The notes: generated by a model not told the origin, from the sequence alone. A stretch of 53,559 nt of DNA from Thermodesulfobacteriota bacterium (GCA_028282925.1 JANQGV010000317.1:1-53559); one strand, 5' to 3'; counted from the stretch's first letter, positions 9,563 through 19,150 are shown. Numbers and translations: made by a program.

Positions 9563-9590
9563 AGTATAGTATGCAATGGTTATTTTTCAA
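9563..9590 (-). promoter_or_regulatory. Sigma-70-like promoter for the Cys-cluster gene
   Basis: On the minus strand, TTGAAA (9590-9585) is followed after 16 nt by TATACT (9568-9563). It lies between the end of the gene at 9605 and the start at 9514. Confidence 0.45.
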
Positions 9591-9604
9591 TAGCCGCCGG
9601 CATG

Positions 9605-10414
9605 TCACCTTTTAACTGATCGGGCAACGGACAAATAGTGAATACGGTACTGTCCGCCCTTGAAGCTTTTTTCGTCGGCCACTTTCCGGGCTTTGGCAAT
9701 AAGTTTTTTCAGCTTTTCCTTATGTACCTTCGGATTCATAAGCATGCACGCCATATCATATTTGGCATGACCACAGTAGGGGAAACCCTCTAAGAGCTCT
9801 TCAATCTCCTCCAGTTTGGCTTCGGCATCTTCAGTCATTTTCAGGCATTCTTCCTTGAACCGGTCGTCACAGTTTACGCAGGCAAGATAGTGTTCGTGCT
9901 GCTTTTCGGGAGGTGTGGGACGGTTTTCAGGGCCGGGTGCATACTCAAAGTCCTCCATGCACTCTCCTTCCGCCAGAGCCAAAACCGCCGGATTTATGCC
10001 TACATATCCGTTTTCCCGGGCAATTTCCTCGGCCCGGGCCATGATTTTTTTGACCGTTTCCAGGTCGACTGATCCGTCCGAAAGCATGCAGCTCAAACCG
10101 AATATGGCATGGCAGCACCAGCGCATGGAGATGTATTCATGCAGATCGTCGAAGTAGGCCCCGCAGAAATCACGCACCTCGCGGCATTTAACAGGAAAAG
10201 AACACTTCATGCAGGTGTTCATGAAGCGCCCGATTACGTCGCCGAGCTCGTTGAAGTCGATTTTCTCTGCATCGAGGTTTTCCATGCGCTCGCGGTTGAC
10301 CTCTGCGCAGTAGACAGAGCAATAAAGGTTTCCCATGCGTTTAATGGGGCTTTTTTCAATAATGCCGTTGCAGACCGCACAGTGTTGCATGTCTTTATTT
10401 TCACCCGATTGCAT
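9605..10414 (-). CDS. Internally duplicated Cys-rich protein under probable CsoR control
   Basis: It has 269 residues, no signal peptide and no membrane helix, so it is probably cytoplasmic. The N-terminus (CAVC at 12-15, CSVYC at 32-36) resembles a TRASH/YHS-like metal finger; further pairs are CMKC (68-71) and CVNC (179-182). The rest is duplicated: about 87-139 aligns with about 196-253, sharing a Cys/His pair, a CML triplet (109-111 and 223-225) and a following basic helix (ETVKKIMARAEEIA versus EKLKKLIAKARKVA). I know no named family for it. A minus-strand promoter whose spacer contains the CsoR palindrome lies about 80 nt upstream, so copper induction opposite to csoR-copZ-copA is likely. 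Function is open: Cu(I) buffer, sensor or scaffold. Confidence 0.75.
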   Translation of the reverse strand: MQSGENKDMQHCAVCNGIIEKSPIKRMGNLYCSVYCAEVNRERMENLDAEKIDFNELGDVIGRFMNTCMKCSFPVKCREVRDFCGAYFDDLHEYISMRWCCHAIFGLSCMLSDGSVDLETVKKIMARAEEIARENGYVGINPAVLALAEGECMEDFEYAPGPENRPTPPEKQHEHYLACVNCDDRFKEECLKMTEDAEAKLEEIEELLEGFPYCGHAKYDMACMLMNPKVHKEKLKKLIAKARKVADEKSFKGGQYRIHYLSVARSVKR

Positions 10415-10466
10415 AGATTCCCCCGTGTTGTATAATCAAAAATTATTTTTTCTTAAGAGCTATCGG

Positions 10467-10495
10467 TTGACAGAAATGTCCAGATTGTTTATAGT
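10467..10495 (+). promoter_or_regulatory. csoR promoter
   Basis: TTGACA (10467-10472), a 17-nt spacer and TATAGT (10490-10495) form a near-consensus sigma-70 promoter. Transcription would start near 10502, inside the CsoR palindrome. Confidence 0.8.
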
Positions 10496-10498
10496 TAG

Positions 10499-10528
10499 TA
10501 TATACCCTACCCCCCTAGGGTATGTCAA
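10499..10528 (-). promoter_or_regulatory. Divergent promoter with the CsoR palindrome in its spacer
   Basis: On the minus strand, TTGACA (10528-10523) is followed by an 18-nt spacer and TATATA (10504-10499). The spacer (10505-10522) is almost entirely the CsoR-type palindrome. It would drive the duplicated Cys-rich gene at 10414. Confidence 0.6.
10502..10523. promoter_or_regulatory. CsoR-type copper operator
   Basis: ATACCCTA (10502-10509) and TAGGGTAT (10516-10523) are perfect inverted 8-mers around six C residues. This matches the GC-rich interrupted palindrome bound by CsoR-family repressors. It overlaps the start point of the rightward promoter and the spacer of the leftward one, so one bound tetramer could silence both. 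Confidence 0.8.
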
Positions 10529-10546
10529 GGGAGAAAAGGAGAAAAA

Positions 10547-10819
10547 ATGATTAACGACAAAGTGAAAAAAGAGGCCCTGACCAGGCTGAAAAGAGTTGAA
10601 GGACAGGTCCGGGGTATTATGAAGATGATCGAAGAAGAGCAGTACTGTATCGACATCATTAACCAGGTCAGTGCGGCAGAGAAAGCGCTGAACGGGGTTT
10701 CCCGGATTGTTATGAAGCGTCATGTTGAAAGCTGTGTTACCGAGGCGATTGTCCGGGGAGAAGGGCAAAACAAAATTGAAGAGTTGATCGATGCAGTTTA
10801 CAAGTATTCAAAACGATAA
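10547..10819 (+). CDS. csoR: CsoR-family copper-sensing repressor
   Basis: It has 90 residues, the usual length, and is all-helical. The Cu(I) ligands are in place: Cys34 (EEEQYC), His59 and Cys63 (KRHVESC), as in the C-H-C set of CsoR, and the N-terminal basic region (RLKRVEGQVRGI) is typical. Cu(I) binding should release it from the palindrome at 10502-10523. AAGGAG lies 5 nt before the ATG. It is the first gene of csoR-copZ-copA. FrmR or RcnR relatives are less likely because of the Cys/His/Cys pattern and the neighbours. Confidence 0.93.
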   Translation: MINDKVKKEALTRLKRVEGQVRGIMKMIEEEQYCIDIINQVSAAEKALNGVSRIVMKRHVESCVTEAIVRGEGQNKIEELIDAVYKYSKR

Positions 10820-10877
10820 AAAAAAATGGGAGGCTGTATGCTCGTTTTTATAATCTATTTTTAAGGAGTTCAAGGTG

Positions 10878-11084
10878 ATGGAGAAAAGGCTGAGCGTAGA
10901 AGGGATGACCTGTCAGAATTGCGTTAAACGGGTAAAAAAAATCATTGAAAAACACGGGGGTGTTTCCGAGGCGGAGGTCAGTCTGGAACAGAAAGAGGCG
11001 GTGTTTACCTGTGATGATACGGCCGATGTTACAGGGATTGTCAAAGCGATAAATGATTTCGGTTTTACCGCCGCTGAAAAGTGA
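10878..11084 (+). CDS. copZ: CopZ-type copper chaperone
   Basis: A single heavy-metal-associated domain of about 69 residues with the metal site GMTCQNC (Cys12, Cys15) and a ferredoxin-like beta-alpha-beta pattern. It would carry Cu(I) in the cytoplasm to CopA and to CsoR. The start is the ATG at 10878, 9 nt after AAGGAG; a GTG lies immediately before it. It ends 27 nt before copA. Confidence 0.9.
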   Translation: MEKRLSVEGMTCQNCVKRVKKIIEKHGGVSEAEVSLEQKEAVFTCDDTADVTGIVKAINDFGFTAAEK

Positions 11085-11111
11085 AACAAGAAAAACAATA
11101 TTAAGATAAAA

Positions 11112-13817
11112 ATGGTACGTACTGAAACAATTCCGGTCTACGGCATGATGTGCGGTCACTGTGTCAAAGCCGTTACCATGGCTCTTGAAGAGTTCGAGGG
11201 AGTCTCAGAGACCAGTGTGTCGCTTGAAGACTTGTCTGCCACGGTCACCTTTGATGATGAAAAGGCCGGTATCGAACAGTTTCAAGCCGCGATACTTGAG
11301 GAAGGCTTTTTTCTCGAGCCGCAGGAAGAAGAGGCGGAGGAGCCGGAAAACCAGGACACCCCGGCACCTTCAGTCGATACGGCTGAAACCGTATCATCGC
11401 AGTTCGAGCTTGAGGGCATGTCGTGTGCCAACTGCGCGGCGGCAATTGAAAAGTGCCTGGCCGGCTTGCCGGGTATACACACGGCAACGGTCAATTTTGC
11501 CCTTGAACGCCTGAAGGTGGAACATGAACCGCCTTTAACGGTTGATGAAATAATTCGCACAGTCGCCGATGCCGGATACGGTGCCCGGTCGCTCCAGGAA
11601 CGAGGTGGACAGGTTTCTTTCAAAATAGAAGGAATGTCCTGCGCGAACTGTGCCGCCGCCATTGAGAAAGCTTTTTCAGGTGTCGACGGTATTCAGCAGG
11701 CCACAGTAAACTTTTCGCTGGAAAAAGGATTTGTCGAATTTGATGAGACCCTTTTGTCCGAGGCCGATGTGCTGAAGGTGGTTGACGATGCCGGATACAA
11801 GGCGCTTCCGGACGCATCGGGTGAAAAAGGATCTATTATAGCAGCTAAAGAAAAATTCCGTTTTCTGTTTGCGCTGGCCTGTACCGTGCCCCTATTAATT
11901 TTGATGTACACCATGCCGTTCGGGCATGTCGGCACCAATTACGCCATGTTTGTTCTGGCCACCCTGGTGCAGGCTGTTTCGGGGCGTACATTTTACGAAG
12001 GCGCGTATCACTCCCTGAAAAACCGATCGACCAATATGGATGTGTTGATATCTCTGGGCATATCGGCGGCATACTTCTACAGTGTTTTTTCCCTCTTTTT
12101 TCTTGATCCCCATGCCCATACCTTTTTCGACAGTTCGGCCATGCTGATTACCTTTATTCTGGTGGGGAAGATGCTCGAAGCCAGGGCCAAGGGTAAAACC
12201 GGCCAGGCGCTGGAAAAGCTGCTGTCGCTCCAGGCCGACAAGGCCCGCATTGTGGAAAACGGTAATGAGCGCATGATACCGGCATCGTCGGTTACGGTGG
12301 GGAATCTGGTGCTGGTGCGGCCCGGGGAAAAGATACCGGTCGACGGCGAAATAGTGGAAGGCTCAACCTCAATCGACGAATCAATGATAACCGGGGAATC
12401 AATTCCAGTTGAAAAAAGCGCAGGAGCGCAGGTCACAGGGGCAACGATAAACAAGTCCGGCGTCATCACCGTGAAAACAACCAGGGTCGGCAAGGAAACA
12501 GTGCTGGCGCAGATTATAACCATGGTGGAAGATGCCCAGGCCGATAAGGCGCCTATTCAACGCCTGGCGGATGTAGTGTCGAACTACTTTGTCCCGGTTG
12601 TTATTGCTGTAGCGCTGCTTACCTTCAGTTTGTGGTTTTTGGTGTTTGATTTTATGCCACCCGCTGAATCGAGCCGCTTCCTGTTTGCTTTTCAGCTTAT
12701 GATTGCCGTGCTGGTTATTGCCTGCCCCTGCGCGCTGGGGCTGGCAACGCCGACTGCCATCATGGTGGGGAGCGGGGTAGGCCTTAACCGGGGCATTCTC
12801 TTTAAACGTGCTTCCGTACTGGAAAATATTTCAAAGCTGGATGTAGTCCTGTTTGATAAAACCGGTACCCTTACGGTCGGGAAACCGGAAGTTGCAGGTG
12901 TCCATCCAATTGGTGCCTGCTCGGAAAGAGAACTCCTGCAGCTTGCCGCAAGTGCCGGGGCAAACTCCATTCATCCCCTGTCGGAAGCCGTGGTTTTGAA
13001 GGCCCGGGACGAGGGGGTTCATATTCGGCAAACGGAGCAGGCTCGTGAGATCAGTGGAAACGGTACGGTATGCATGCTGGAGGGTAAGGAGTTGCGGGTC
13101 GGCAAGCCGTCTTTTGCGGGTGAAGGTATCGTGTTAAGCCCTGAAGCGGTTGCACTCGGCGAAACGTTTTCCGAAAAAGGGATGACCACAGTGTATGTGC
13201 GTTATGATGATCGTATAGTAGGAGTGGTAACCCTTTCCGACATGATAAAAACGGATTCTAAAGAAGCTCTTGCCGGGCTGCACAAGCTGGGTATCCGTAC
13301 AGCCCTTGTTTCCGGCGATAATCAAAAAGCGGCCCATGCCGTAGCTGCTGAAGTAGGGATCGATGAAGTGGAGGCGGAGGTATTGCCGGTCGACAAAATA
13401 AACAGTGTAAAACGCCTGCAGGCAAAAGGCTTGAGAGTCGGGATGGTGGGTGACGGCATTAATGACGCACCGGCACTTGCCCAGGCCGATATGGGTATTG
13501 CAATAGGGTCGGGAACCGATGTTGCCAAGGAAACGGGTGACGTGGTTCTGGTAAAAAACAGCCTTATGGATGTTGAGCGGGCGATTCTTCTGGGCAAGAA
13601 AACGCTTCGAACCATTAAGGAGAATTTTTTCTGGGCATTTTTTTACAATATTCTGATGATTCCGGTTGCAGCCGGAGTTCTCTATCCTGTTAACGGACTC
13701 ACGCTCAAACCTGAGTGGGCATGTATAGCCATGTGGTTTTCATCGATAACGGTAGTTGGCAATTCATTGCTTCTCAAACGATATGAAAAAAAACTAAGGG
13801 GTGATGGCGGTATGTGA
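11112..13817 (+). CDS. copA: Copper-exporting P1B-type ATPase CopA
   Basis: Inner-membrane Cu(I) exporter of 901 residues. Three N-terminal metal-binding domains are visible: MMCGHC (about 14-19), GMSCANC (about 102-108) and GMSCANC (about 176-182). The second and third are closely alike; the first is more divergent and has a His between its cysteines. The catalytic core is complete: TGES actuator loop, CPC metal site (538-540), phosphorylated DKTGT (Asp582), the P1B His-Pro pair (SIHPLSEA) and [11 protein letters not shown]. Third gene of the csoR unit, so it should be copper-induced. It delivers Cu(I) to the periplasm, where the Cus system encoded leftward would remove it. Confidence 0.96.
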   Translation: MVRTETIPVYGMMCGHCVKAVTMALEEFEGVSETSVSLEDLSATVTFDDEKAGIEQFQAAILEEGFFLEPQEEEAEEPENQDTPAPSVDTAETVSSQFELEGMSCANCAAAIEKCLAGLPGIHTATVNFALERLKVEHEPPLTVDEIIRTVADAGYGARSLQERGGQVSFKIEGMSCANCAAAIEKAFSGVDGIQQATVNFSLEKGFVEFDETLLSEADVLKVVDDAGYKALPDASGEKGSIIAAKEKFRFLFALACTVPLLILMYTMPFGHVGTNYAMFVLATLVQAVSGRTFYEGAYHSLKNRSTNMDVLISLGISAAYFYSVFSLFFLDPHAHTFFDSSAMLITFILVGKMLEARAKGKTGQALEKLLSLQADKARIVENGNERMIPASSVTVGNLVLVRPGEKIPVDGEIVEGSTSIDESMITGESIPVEKSAGAQVTGATINKSGVITVKTTRVGKETVLAQIITMVEDAQADKAPIQRLADVVSNYFVPVVIAVALLTFSLWFLVFDFMPPAESSRFLFAFQLMIAVLVIACPCALGLATPTAIMVGSGVGLNRGILFKRASVLENISKLDVVLFDKTGTLTVGKPEVAGVHPIGACSERELLQLAASAGANSIHPLSEAVVLKARDEGVHIRQTEQAREISGNGTVCMLEGKELRVGKPSFAGEGIVLSPEAVALGETFSEKGMTTVYVRYDDRIVGVVTLSDMIKTDSKEALAGLHKLGIRTALVSGDNQKAAHAVAAEVGIDEVEAEVLPVDKINSVKRLQAKGLRVGMVGDGINDAPALAQADMGIAIGSGTDVAKETGDVVLVKNSLMDVERAILLGKKTLRTIKENFFWAFFYNILMIPVAAGVLYPVNGLTLKPEWACIAMWFSSITVVGNSLLLKRYEKKLRGDGGM

Positions 13818-13873
13818 ATTCAAAACCATATAAATAGTTTTAGAGCAATTCCCACAAAACTATAGCCGCAGTG

Positions 13874-14000
13874 AAGAACCGCACAGACTGATACGGTTAG
13901 ATTGCCTGCGGCTATGTGCTCGCAGGAAAGGTGAGAAAATATAAAGAATCCATAGCTCGCACCGCCGCGGCTGCTCTCACCGCACCAACCATTGCGATTG
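13874..14000. repeat. Repeat family B, copy 2
   Basis: It lies in the 328-nt gap between copA and the next gene, inverted relative to copy 1. Two blocks are identical to copy 1: one around CTATGTGCTCGCAGGAAA and one 27-nt block starting CCATAGCTCGCACC. The left end keeps CAGACTGATACGGTT, but the right end has decayed, so the terminal repeats no longer match. Boundaries are approximate. I see no gene or clear terminator in the rest of the gap. Confidence 0.65.
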
Positions 14001-14145
14001 TTAACGGCTACAGAATACTGTAAAATGCTTTAGTGTTAAAAATGCTTTCTTTTTATGAGGGAAAGCCTTTTTTGTTATATCAGAAAACGGTTGCAACGGT
14101 CTTCGTAAAACGATAACGTGTAGCTGAAAACACTGTTGAGGCGGT

Positions 14146-15276
14146 ATGGCAAACACAGTTGAAAAAAAGAAAATTTTCTATCTTATCACCAGCACCAACG
14201 TGGGTGGAACCGAACGGGCTCTGTATGAGCTGGTTAAGCGAATCGACTCCCGGGAGTTCAGCCTGTCCGTCTGCTCGATCAAAAAGCCGGGTGCTTTTGC
14301 AGACAAAATTGCCGGGGAAGTTGAGGCGTTTTATACCCTGGGCCTGCCCGAGGCCGGGGGCCTGTGCGCTGTACTCAATTTTTTTCCTGCGTTGCTGCGA
14401 CTTTCGGCAATTCTGCGGAAAAGCCGACCCCATATTCTGCATGCCTTTCTTTTCAGGGCCAACATGCTGGGCAGGCTTGCGGGGCGGCTTGCCGGGGTGC
14501 CGCGCATTATTTCATCGGTTCGTATCATTGAGCCGGGAAAACGGTACAAGCATATGCTTGACCGGCTGACGGCCGGTCTGGTCGACCGGTATACGGCGGT
14601 TTCCGAGGCGGCGCGTATGGTTACCATGACGCAGAGCAAGGTCAGGCCGGAAAAAATAGTAACCATCTATAACGGGGTTGATATAGCCTTGATTAAGGCG
14701 TCGGCGAACAATCCATCCAGGCAGATCGAAGACGCAGGTAAGAAAATCGGCTTAGTGGGTCGATTTGACAAACAGAAAGGACATGCTATTCTACTGGCGG
14801 CGCTGAAGCGTATAGCAGGGCAGGTGCCGGGCGTCAGGGCCTATTTTTTCGGCGAGGGACCGCTTGAGACCGAGATCAGAAACGCGGCAGCACGGGAGGG
14901 ACTTGCCGAACGGGTGCGCTTTATGGGGACCCTTGATACTATCCACAGCATGATTGCGCGGATGGATATTATTGCACTTCCTTCATTGTGGGAGGGCATG
15001 CCCAATGCCGTGCTGGAGGCTATGGCTCTGGAAAAACCGGTTATCGCTTCGCGGCTGCCGGGCATGGATGAACTGCTTGTTGACGGAGAGAGCGGCATCC
15101 TGTGCACGCCCGGTGATGCCGGGGAGCTGGCGGAGGGACTTTTACGTTTGCTCCAGGCAGACGGTCCTGGAGCAAAGATAGGTAAAAAGGCGGGCGAACG
15201 GGCAAAGGACCTTTTTTCAATTGATACAACAGTGAGCCGTACCGTGGCACTGTATCGCGAGATGTTATTACAGTAG
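14146..15276 (+). CDS. GT4-family glycosyltransferase
   Basis: It has 376 residues with two Rossmann domains in the GT-B fold. The N-terminal domain carries the TNVGGTERALYELV loop common to GT4 enzymes. The C-terminal nucleotide-sugar domain shows VGRFDKQKGHAILLAAL, GEGPLETEIRNAA and the EX7E-like stretch SLWEGMPNAVLEAMALEKPVIA. It should transfer a sugar from a nucleotide donor to a growing lipid-linked or surface glycan at the cytoplasmic membrane face. It heads a four-gene rightward set with a WecA-like enzyme 10 nt downstream. Donor and acceptor cannot be read from sequence. Confidence 0.88.
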   Translation: MANTVEKKKIFYLITSTNVGGTERALYELVKRIDSREFSLSVCSIKKPGAFADKIAGEVEAFYTLGLPEAGGLCAVLNFFPALLRLSAILRKSRPHILHAFLFRANMLGRLAGRLAGVPRIISSVRIIEPGKRYKHMLDRLTAGLVDRYTAVSEAARMVTMTQSKVRPEKIVTIYNGVDIALIKASANNPSRQIEDAGKKIGLVGRFDKQKGHAILLAALKRIAGQVPGVRAYFFGEGPLETEIRNAAAREGLAERVRFMGTLDTIHSMIARMDIIALPSLWEGMPNAVLEAMALEKPVIASRLPGMDELLVDGESGILCTPGDAGELAEGLLRLLQADGPGAKIGKKAGERAKDLFSIDTTVSRTVALYREMLLQ

Positions 15277-15286
15277 GCGGGCTTGA

Positions 15287-16384
15287 ATGAATACTTTTTT
15301 AGCGCAGAACCCTATCTTTACCGTTGTTGAAGAGGCAAACCAGCGCCTGGTGACAAACGGGGAGTTTGTAGCGGAAGCCAGTGCGCTGTGGATCTGTTTT
15401 TTTACCTTTATCCTGTCGATGTTTTTGTGCCTGTACCTGACACCCATCGTCATTGAGGCTGCGATAAGGTACGATATAGTGGACCGGCCCGACGGCCGCC
15501 TCAAAACCCACAAAAAACCGACCGCCTACCTCGGCGGTATCTCGATATATCTGGCGTTCCTGTTTTCCCTGGCCCTCACCATCAAGTTCAGCGAAGTCGT
15601 CCTGGGGCTGCTGCTGTCCGGAACCATCGTCATTTTGCTGGGTATTATTGATGATATGCGGGCCCTGGGACCGAAACTGAAGCTGGTGGGCCAGTCCATT
15701 GCCGTATTCGTGCTCATTAAATCGGGTATTCATATCAAGGTTGTTTTCCTGCCCCAGGCGGTGTGTCTGCTGCTTACCTATATCTGGCTCATGGCCACCA
15801 TTAACGCCTTTAATATCATTGACGTTATGGACGGTCTGTCAACCGGGGTGGGGGTGATTGCCTCTCTGGTGCTGTTTGTGGTGGCTGTGATAAACGGACG
15901 GCCCATGATAGCCGTTATTACGGTGGCGCTTTCCGGGGCCATGACCGGTTTTTTGCGACAAAATTTCGCCCCTGCAAAAATATACCTGGGTGACGCCGGC
16001 AGTATGTTTTTAGGGTTGATGCTGGGCTCGCTTGCCATGGTGGGCAGCTATACGGAAGGTAATATGCTGGGCTTCCTGGCTCCGGCGGTGATTCTGGGCG
16101 TGCCGATTTTTGATACCATGCTGGTGATGTACATCAGGTGGCGTCGGGGTGATGCGGTTATTTACGGCAGCCCGGATCACTTTGCTTTGCGGCTGCGTAA
16201 ATGGCGGTTGACAACCAGGCAGACAGTGCTTGTGAGCTATGGCGGTGGTTTTGTCCTCGGATGTATGGGCCTGGCAATGATGCTCAGTACATATTGGCCG
16301 GTGACGCTGGGCATCCTGGGGTTCATTATCTTTGCCGGTCTGTTTTCCGGCTATCTATTGAAAAAAATAGATATGACGTTATAA
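15287..16384 (+). CDS. MraY/WecA-type polyprenyl-phosphate sugar-1-P transferase
   Basis: It has 365 residues and about ten membrane helices. Motifs of the family are present: DRPDGRLKTHKKPTAYLGG, LGIIDDMRALGPKLKL (Asp-Asp pair for Mg2+), NAFNIIDVMDGL, YLGDAGSMFLG and the cytoplasmic RRGDAVIYGSPDHF loop with its HF/HxxR-like residues. It would link a GlcNAc-1-P-like sugar to undecaprenyl phosphate, the first step in a surface polysaccharide. The YGSPDHFALRLRK loop is closer to WecA/TagO than to MraY, and no peptidoglycan genes are nearby. The glycosyltransferases around it probably extend the same lipid-linked glycan. Confidence 0.9.
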   Translation: MNTFLAQNPIFTVVEEANQRLVTNGEFVAEASALWICFFTFILSMFLCLYLTPIVIEAAIRYDIVDRPDGRLKTHKKPTAYLGGISIYLAFLFSLALTIKFSEVVLGLLLSGTIVILLGIIDDMRALGPKLKLVGQSIAVFVLIKSGIHIKVVFLPQAVCLLLTYIWLMATINAFNIIDVMDGLSTGVGVIASLVLFVVAVINGRPMIAVITVALSGAMTGFLRQNFAPAKIYLGDAGSMFLGLMLGSLAMVGSYTEGNMLGFLAPAVILGVPIFDTMLVMYIRWRRGDAVIYGSPDHFALRLRKWRLTTRQTVLVSYGGGFVLGCMGLAMMLSTYWPVTLGILGFIIFAGLFSGYLLKKIDMTL

Positions 16385-16464
16385 GGTTGCACTCCCCCTG
16401 TGCAGTGTGCCGGCTGTGTTCTGTCGGTTGCCGCGCAGGGGAACAGTGAGGGGTTGATTGTGCT

Positions 16465-17745
16465 ATGATTGTGATTATCGGTGCAGGTCTCACGGGGTTG
16501 AGTGTTGCCCGGCATTTGAAGAACGGTTCGTACCGGATTTTCGAAAAAGAGGATGCGCCGGGCGGGTTGTGCCGCTCAATAACGGTTGACGGATTTACCT
16601 TCGACTATACCGGCCACCTGTTGCACTGCAAACATGCCTCTACGCGCCGAATGCTCAGCCGGGTGTTGAAAGGCGGTTTAACCGAGGTAACCCGGAAGGC
16701 CGCGATATATTGCAGGGGAACGTTTCTGCCGTATCCGTTTCAGGCCAATCTGTTCGGCTTGCCGAAAGAGGTTATCTATGAATGTGTGTTCGGCTTTCTT
16801 GAAAAACAACTCGAGAAAAAACCGCTTCGTAAAAACAGTACGTTTAAAGACTGGATTACGCACGCCTTCGGCGAGGGTATGGCCCGGCACTTCTTTATTC
16901 CCTATAATGAAAAGCTCTGGCGGACCGATTTACGCAATCTGACCAGCGACTGGGCAAGCTGGTCGGTGCCCCGCCCGACACTGGAGGAAGTGGTGCGGGG
17001 GGCGCTGGGTATCACAAATACCGGCATGGGATACAATGCATCGTTTCTGTATCCGTCAAAGGGTGGTATCGGCCTGCTGCCCGATGCCCTGAGCGCTTCT
17101 CTTAAAAACCTGCAGACAGGCACCGAGCTTGTCGGCCTTAATGCAAAGAAGAAAAAACTGTTCTTTTCCGACGGAAAAGAACTAACGTATGACCGGCTTG
17201 TTTCCACCATCCCGCTCCCGGAGCTTCTGACCAAAATCGAAGACCTGCCCAAAACCTATACACAGGCGGCACCGAAACTTTCTTTTGTGTCGGTGCAGAA
17301 TCTCAACATCGGCGTTAACCGGAAAAACGTCAGTGACTATCACTGGATCTATTTTCCGGAGCCGGAGTTTCCCTTTTATCGCGTCGGGTTTTATTCAAAC
17401 TTTTCAGACAAAGTCGCCCCCAAAAATACCAGTTCGCTGTATGTCGAGATTTCCACAACCCGGCGGAAAAAGAAGGACTTTGCGGCATTGCAGGAGCAGG
17501 CTGTTGGTGCCCTGCAGAGGTGCGGTATTTTGAAGAAGGGCGACCGCATTATTGTAAGCAATTATCAGGATATCGACTATGCCTATGTCATCTACGATCG
17601 TTTTCGACAACACACTCTGCCCGGGGTTGAACGGTATTTGAACCGCCACGGTATTATCTCCGCCGGACGATATGGTGCATGGCAGTATTCCGCCATGGAG
17701 GACAGCCTTGTTGCAGGCCGTGAAATTGCCGGACTAATCGGCTGA
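16465..17745 (+). CDS. FAD-dependent oxidoreductase (UDP-galactopyranose-mutase / protoporphyrinogen-oxidase fold)
   Basis: It has 426 residues. It opens with a dinucleotide-binding fold (IIGAGLTGLSVARHL) and the GG motif (EKEDAPGGLCRS). The middle (FIPYNEKLWRTDLRNLTSDW) and the C-terminal GRYGAWQYSAMEDSLVAGREIA, which closes over FAD, match amine-oxidase-fold enzymes annotated in polysaccharide clusters. It may act on a nucleotide sugar or a lipid-linked intermediate; true UDP-galactopyranose mutase activity is not proven by what I see. It lies between the WecA-like gene and the second glycosyltransferase on the same strand. Confidence 0.75.
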   Translation: MIVIIGAGLTGLSVARHLKNGSYRIFEKEDAPGGLCRSITVDGFTFDYTGHLLHCKHASTRRMLSRVLKGGLTEVTRKAAIYCRGTFLPYPFQANLFGLPKEVIYECVFGFLEKQLEKKPLRKNSTFKDWITHAFGEGMARHFFIPYNEKLWRTDLRNLTSDWASWSVPRPTLEEVVRGALGITNTGMGYNASFLYPSKGGIGLLPDALSASLKNLQTGTELVGLNAKKKKLFFSDGKELTYDRLVSTIPLPELLTKIEDLPKTYTQAAPKLSFVSVQNLNIGVNRKNVSDYHWIYFPEPEFPFYRVGFYSNFSDKVAPKNTSSLYVEISTTRRKKKDFAALQEQAVGALQRCGILKKGDRIIVSNYQDIDYAYVIYDRFRQHTLPGVERYLNRHGIISAGRYGAWQYSAMEDSLVAGREIAGLIG

Positions 17746-17809
17746 GAAAATTTTTGGGTGCACCGCTATGCTTTTCAAATCTTTATGCAAACTGAAAGTG
17801 TAAAACCCG

Positions 17810-18970
17810 GTGATAGAAGCAAAAGTCGTTCATATCATAACCATGATGGAGCTGGGCGGGGCTCAGCAGAATACGCTTTTTACCGTCCAGCATTTGAATC
17901 CCGACAGGTTTGCAGCCTACCTGATATCCGGCTACGGTGGTGAACTGTTTGATGAGGCCGCCGGGCTGCAACGCCATTTCCCGGCCCCGGATCTTATTCG
18001 TGCGGTACGGCCGGGAAGAGACCTGCGGGCGTTTTTTCAAATCAGAAATATCCTGAAGCGTATCAAAGCACAGGAGCCCGCCGGTGCTCCCCTGATTGTC
18101 CATACCCACAGTTCAAAAGCGGGTATTATCGGCCGGTGGGCCGCACAATCGGTGGGAATCAAGAATATTATTCACTCGATACACGGATTCGGTTTTCATG
18201 ATTACCAGCCCTGGTGGCTGAAATATTTTTATGTGTTTATTGAAAAAATTTCCGCTCCGATAACTACCCGGTTTATTGCCGTTTCAAAGGCCAATATCGC
18301 GGTGGGAGAAAGGCTGAATATTTTTGCGGCCGACAGGGTGCGACTTATTCGCAGCGGTATCGATATCGACCTTTTCAGCAATGCTGTGGACAGCGGTACA
18401 GATGTAAGGACCGCCTTTGGTGTTCCGGCAAGGGCCCCACTGGTAACCATGGTTTCGTGCCTCAAACCACAGAAAAACCCCCTGGCATTTGTACGCGTCT
18501 GCGAGCATGTGGCAAAGTTTAACCTCGAGGCGCATTTTATGCTGGTGGGCGACGGCGTCTTACGTTGCGATGTGGAAGAGGCGGTTCAACGGTGTGGTCT
18601 GCAGGGCAGGTTTCACCTGGCGGGATGGCGCCGGGACATTCCGGACATCCTGGCCGGAACCCAGGTTCTTGTACTGACCTCTCTCTGGGAGGGTCTTCCC
18701 CGGGTGCTTCCCCAGGCAATGGCCGCCTCGGTGCCTGCCGTTGCAACCCGTGTGGATGGATCGCCCGAGGCGATCCGTGACGGCGAAAACGGATTCCTGG
18801 TGCAGCCGGACGACGACATATCCATGGCGGACAAAATTGTGTGGTTGCTGCAACATCCGGAGAAAGCCCGTGAAATGGGAGCGCAGGGCTCCGCACTGGT
18901 GGCCGAGTTTGACATCAACAAGATGGTTTCCGACCAGGAAGAGCTTTATTCTTCGCTTCTCAGCCCCTAG
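17810..18970 (+). CDS. GT4-family glycosyltransferase
   Basis: It has 386 residues in the GT-B fold. The N-terminus has MMELGGAQQNTLFTV, and a middle HTHSSKAGIIGRWAA loop is typical of GT4 enzymes acting on lipid-linked sugars. The C-terminus has SCLKPQKNPLAFVRV and LTSLWEGLPRVLPQAMAASVPAVAT. The start is a GTG at 17810. It closes the polysaccharide set. Its stop codon is followed at once by repeat A copy 2, with no intervening base. Confidence 0.88.
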   Translation: MIEAKVVHIITMMELGGAQQNTLFTVQHLNPDRFAAYLISGYGGELFDEAAGLQRHFPAPDLIRAVRPGRDLRAFFQIRNILKRIKAQEPAGAPLIVHTHSSKAGIIGRWAAQSVGIKNIIHSIHGFGFHDYQPWWLKYFYVFIEKISAPITTRFIAVSKANIAVGERLNIFAADRVRLIRSGIDIDLFSNAVDSGTDVRTAFGVPARAPLVTMVSCLKPQKNPLAFVRVCEHVAKFNLEAHFMLVGDGVLRCDVEEAVQRCGLQGRFHLAGWRRDIPDILAGTQVLVLTSLWEGLPRVLPQAMAASVPAVATRVDGSPEAIRDGENGFLVQPDDDISMADKIVWLLQHPEKAREMGAQGSALVAEFDINKMVSDQEELYSSLLSP

Positions 18971-19095
18971 GAGGCTGTCGGAGAACGCCCATCTCCTGCG
19001 TTGCGCTCACCCTTTGTCACTGCGACGTACAACCAAGTACGCCTCATTCCAAAGGATATCGCGCGCCTTGTGTCTGAACATTCTCCAACAGCCTC
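18971..19095 (+). repeat. Repeat family A, copy 2 (125 bp)
   Basis: It begins on the base after the glycosyltransferase stop codon. The ends (GAGGCTGTCGGAGAA / TTCTCCAACAGCCTC) pair in 14 of 15 positions. An internal hairpin CGTAC-AACCAA-GTACG sits at 19026-19041. It would form the 3' end of the mRNA. It shares length and sequence with the copies at 161, 36590 and 48176. Confidence 0.85.
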
Positions 19096-19150
19096 CCCTT
19101 ATGCAGGTATTCCTAGATCAATTCTCGCAATACGTTTAGCCATAGCGCAA

